Shown in pieces: positions 6,455-6,512 of a DNA stretch of 6,512 nucleotides; the stretch's first letter is position 1, and each line of letters starts with the position of its first letter. Origin of the DNA: a bacterium (lineage in GTDB: Bacteria; Chloroflexota; Dormibacteria; UBA8260; Bog-877); assembly GCA_021802115.1 (NCBI GenBank), contig JAKABA010000221.1:1-6512 (forward strand). Direction: 5' to 3'. The translations under genes and the position numbers were made by a program. Below the pieces are notes generated by a model. It was not told the DNA's origin. It saw only the letters and a list, made by a program, of their open reading frames with translations, and made no database searches.

Positions 6455-6512
6455 CCCCGCCCGAGGTCTCGGTGGTGGTCCCCGCGTACAACGAGGGCCA
6501 GGCCATCGTCCC
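6451..6512 (+). CDS. GT2 glycosyltransferase, N-terminal 20 codons only (3' end outside window)
   Basis: Reading from the TTG at 6451 gives (M)TPPEVSVVVPAYNEGQAIV up to the window edge. SVVVPAYNEG is the first beta strand and nucleotide-binding loop of family 2 glycosyltransferases, normally found within about ten residues of the N-terminus, as here. The TTG overlaps the TGA stop of the dehydrogenase (TTGA, 6451-6454), a translational-coupling arrangement like the common ATGA. This suggests the two proteins are made together and that this transferase may use the uronic-acid donor made by the dehydrogenase. The fragment is too short to show whether it is an ALG5/DPM1-like enzyme or a processive or rhamnosyl-type transferase. 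Confidence 0.75.
   Translation, partial: MTPPEVSVVVPAYNEGQAIV

Overview
The window is very GC-rich (about two thirds to 70% by eye). It uses GTG and TTG starts freely and has few clear Shine-Dalgarno sites. This fits a high-GC bacterium such as an actinobacterium, a Chloroflexota or Dormibacterota lineage, or another little-cultured phylum. Nothing in the sequence fixes the taxon. There are no tRNA or rRNA genes, insertion sequences, CRISPR arrays or phage genes. All six genes look like parts of a cell-envelope glycosylation locus.

Layout, left to right. (1) Positions 2-910, plus strand: the C-terminal 302 residues of a polytopic membrane protein resembling GT39/ArnT/DUF2142 glycosyltransferases; its N-terminus lies outside the window. 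(2) A convergent junction of 25 bases. (3) Positions 936-5121, minus strand: a three-gene run, transcribed from right to left. It starts with a 641-residue membrane protein with a large C-terminal, probably extracytoplasmic domain (TTG start). Next, one base later, comes a 440-residue polytopic membrane protein. After a 150-base gap comes a GT2 enzyme of the ALG5/DPM1-like polyprenyl-phosphate glycosyltransferase type. (4) A divergent intergenic region at 5122-5263, with a candidate promoter placed almost on the next start codon. (5) Positions 5264-6454, plus strand: a nucleotide-sugar dehydrogenase with its catalytic residues intact. (6) From 6451 to the window end: the first 20 codons of another GT2 glycosyltransferase, overlapping the dehydrogenase stop codon as TTGA.

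How the genes may work together (inference). The dehydrogenase would supply a UDP-uronic acid-type donor to the cytoplasmic GT2 encoded after it. The ALG5-like GT2 would load a sugar onto polyprenyl phosphate at the inner face of the membrane. Lipid-linked sugars of that kind are the usual donors of GT-C membrane glycosyltransferases, and up to three polytopic proteins here are candidates for that class: the partial one, and two uncharacterised ones that both carry an aspartate just after the first membrane segment, where GT-C enzymes hold their catalytic acid. The most interesting idea in the window is that the 440- and 641-residue proteins are divergent GT-C enzymes fed by the adjacent GT2.
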